A model generated the notes under the pieces. The model had not been told where the DNA came from. It worked only from the letters and a program-made list of their open reading frames with translations, and did no database searches. Shown here piece after piece: positions 62,100 through 64,000 of a stretch of 64,000 bases of DNA; position 1 is the stretch's first letter, and each line of letters starts with the position of its first letter. Position numbers and translations under genes: made by a program. Origin of the DNA: Blakeslea trispora (taxonomy: Eukaryota > Mucoromycota > Mucoromycetes > Mucorales > Choanephoraceae); the NCBI GenBank assembly GCA_025331445.1, contig JAIWNE010000092.1, positions 62,001-126,000 on the forward strand. The letters run 5' to 3'.

Positions 62100-63019
62100 T
62101 ATCTTCTTTTATCCTTATTATTTGATTTCATAATCATTTTATATACTTCTTTAGCTTTCCACACCTTGTTGTGATTACACAAAAAGTTAAAAATTGGCTC
62201 TTTAACCTTTGGCCGTATAACTTTAATAGCCTATGCTTCTTTTTATTCTCTTTCAGCCTGCCACCTTTTTCTTATGAAATATCTGAGTTAACTTCAAGAA
62301 ATTACCTTCCTAATACCTCTTCTTTGCCCTTAAATTAAATTTACATACATACTCTCTATTTTTTTGTACAGATTGTTTCACCTCACTTGGCCTATCCCCT
62401 CATTTACCATTTTTGTACATATTTTTTGCATGAAATCTGAAATCAATCCCCCCATTTGATTGTCTCTTCATTTTCACTGCTATTTTTTCCCTTTTCAGTC
62501 AAGTCTCTTTCTCACAGATTATTTTTCTTGGTCTTTTTATTTATTTTATGACCTTTGACATGTAAAAAAAGCCGAGATCAACTCATCTCCTCGGATCAGC
62601 TTCAGACTTGAAAACTAACCTCCCATTACCCTCTATATCACACTTCAACAAAAAAAACCTTCCCTTTCATCATTTATTCTCTTTGTATAGCTAACCTTCA
62701 AAAGCAAAGTGAGTCTAAACTCACTTATTTTATTCTAGACTCAAATGCTGGGTTTTTTAGAAGTCCTCTGCGCTGTGGTGTTATATTTATTTAATTACAT
62801 TTGTTTAGGGTTGTTTATTGCATTGCAATACATTATAGAATAGGCAGCATCGTTTATTTAAATAGAATATATACTCAAGCTTAAAGCAAAAGACTACAAT
62901 AGGCAGTACTTAACTTTATTATCATCATCTTGTCTTGAAATAATATATAATAACTTCATCGTGCAATACTAAAGCTTGGAAAATAGAACCTCACCTCTTG
63001 ACAATTTAAGTACCGTACC
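62100..63019. other. AT-rich interval without a supported gene
   Basis: No coding frame or repeat relation found. Confidence 0.4.
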
Positions 63020-63719
63020 TTATCTTCTGAATGTTCTTATTCTTTTGCCCGCATTAGGCTTCTAGTAATAATACATTAATTATCAATCTAGTATGTGTGT
63101 GTATGTTGTTGCTGCATAATCCATTTCCTACCTTTATGTTGAAGAGCATCCTCTCTTTCTTTAGATAGGAATTGTCAATAGTTCTATCTACTACGTATAG
63201 AAGAAGTCAAGTTAGTACAATTAATAATTCAAAAAATAAGAAATAACATATACCTTCAGCATGGTATTGCATATGGCTCTCAACAAAAGGGTGCTCTATG
63301 CTTGGATCCAATGCAAGAAGTGACAAATTTGAAGACACATCCCTGCGAGTAGAGCATTAGTAATTTGAAATAGCAAAAGTAAAACGCCTATACCTTAAAT
63401 TCCATAACAAGCCATATCAATATGTTCTTCATGTTCTTTGTCAAATTTATACAAGGGCAAGACAAGGTACTGCTCTCCCAAGGGGCTCAAGTTGTCCAAG
63501 AGTAGACTGTTGAGTGCGACATCAGACGTCGCGCTATTTTCAGTAGGCAAAGCAAAAGTGGACACGTTGTTTACTAGATTTCAAAATATCATTTTGTAAT
63601 AAAGTCATCTCTTCCCTTAAGGAACTGCCATCTTGTTCTAACTTGTTGACTGTGTTAGCAAGTTCATCCAGATTTCGAGAAACACCTTGAGACTTAATCA
63701 CAGGGACTCTTTGGAGCAT
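63020..63719 (-). CDS. Spliced gene of unknown function (one suspected frameshift)
   Basis: 3' exons are clear: 63342-63254, 63190-63132 and 63061-63020, with GTATAT and GTAGGA donors, CAG/TAG acceptors and a TACTAAT branch motif (intron before 63342); the phases agree. They encode DVSSNLSLLALDPSIEHPF, ESHMQYHAE, VDRTIDNSYLKKERMLFNIK and KPNAGKRIRTFRR before the TAA. The 5' part starts at ATG 63719 (MLQRVPVIKSQGVSRNLDEL) with a coiled-coil-like run (TVNKLEQDGSSLREEMTLLQ). A one-base shift near 63585 is needed to reach NVSTFALPTENSATSDVALN and PLGEQYLVLPL. The donor before 63342 is uncertain: GTATAA at about 63454 or GTATAG at about 63392. No domain recognised. Confidence 0.5.
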
Positions 63720-63841
63720 GAGTTGCTGTTTAAAGTATTATTGATAAAAGGGTTATTCGTGTAAAAGCGTGTGAATTGCGTTGGGACTTGGTGAAAAATA
63801 ATTAAAACGAGAAAAAAAAAGACAACTAGTTATTAAATATG

Positions 63842-64000
63842 ATTGGCTGGAACTTAGAATTTCAGCCACAGACATGACAATCAAAGTCACAAAAAAATTT
63901 GGAAAATATATTTTGAAAAAAACTTAAGAAAACTTAAGAACATGAAGAAAATTGAAGAAAACCTCAGACTTTTTTAAGAAAATTCAAGAAATCGGGGAAA
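63842..64000. repeat. AT-rich block with AAAACTTAAGAAAA motifs at the window end
   Basis: Repeated ACTTAAGAAAA units (63925-63950) resemble those at 55520-55640. TTGGCTGGAACTTAG at 63844 faces a similar TTGGCTGGGATTTTAA at 55495. It may be the edge of a repeat continuing outside the window. Confidence 0.35.

Noticed and set aside
1..64000. CRISPR arrays, operons, ribosome-binding sites, tRNA or rRNA genes
   Set aside because: None seen. Spliceosomal introns and TATA promoters show a eukaryotic genome, and the repeats present are transposon ends or simple sequence.

Overview
The window is an AT-rich, transposon-saturated stretch of a fungal nuclear genome. Short spliceosomal introns (about 50-75 nt, GTAAGT at the donor, CTAAC/CTAAT near a TAG or CAG acceptor), TATAAATAG-type promoters, and the mix of CACTA (Tnp2), chromodomain Ty3, non-LTR, Helitron and Tc1 elements fit an early-diverging fungus, most likely Mucoromycota/Mucorales. 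The species cannot be told from the sequence. I see no confident host housekeeping gene, tRNA, rRNA or CRISPR.

Layout. (1) 1-5729 is a giant palindrome formed by two family-A CACTA elements joined head to head; the right one (E0) runs to 10975. It holds a broken four-exon tnp2 transposase and an intact four-exon second gene (gene B). (2) 10976-12049 is repeat unit U1. (3) 12050-15072 is E1, a non-autonomous family-B CACTA. (4) 15073-16200 is the 3' part of a LINE. (5) U2 (16201-17106, resuming at 23236) is interrupted by a full Ty3 chromovirus (17107-23230, TSD CTTCG). (6) 23539-32230 is E2, a full-length family-B CACTA with broken tnp2 and intact gene B. (7) 32233-42383 is E3, the same non-autonomous type as E1, carrying a solo LTR and a 6.8 kb Helitron2/Helentron-like element with a 1,838-residue Rep-helicase-endonuclease ORF. 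(8) U3 lies at 42384-43770. (9) E4a and E4b (43826-47739 and 47740-51151) are two inverted non-autonomous family-A copies forming a second palindrome with three LTR insertions. (10) 51152-54690 holds a small unknown ORF and a 5'-truncated second chromovirus with its 3' LTR. (11) 54700-64000 is sparser: an inverted repeat pair, a possible small secreted-protein remnant, a second copy of a 411-bp solo LTR, a Tc1 element with complete ends, and a spliced gene of unknown function.

How the parts fit. Target-site duplications give an order. E3 entered a U unit (TSD TGT). E2 then inserted across the first base of E3 (TSD GTC), and E4a inserted into the first three bases of E4b (TSD CAC). Thus two independent CACTA insertions hit the very tip of a resident CACTA. 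Across both families the right subterminal kilobase carries a cassette of four or five consensus introns with no conserved reading frame. It is kept even in copies that lost all genes. Gene B is intact in both families while tnp2 is ruined in every copy. The U repeat contains a 21-nt stem-loop whose stem shows compensatory changes in all three copies. These four observations are the least expected things in the window.
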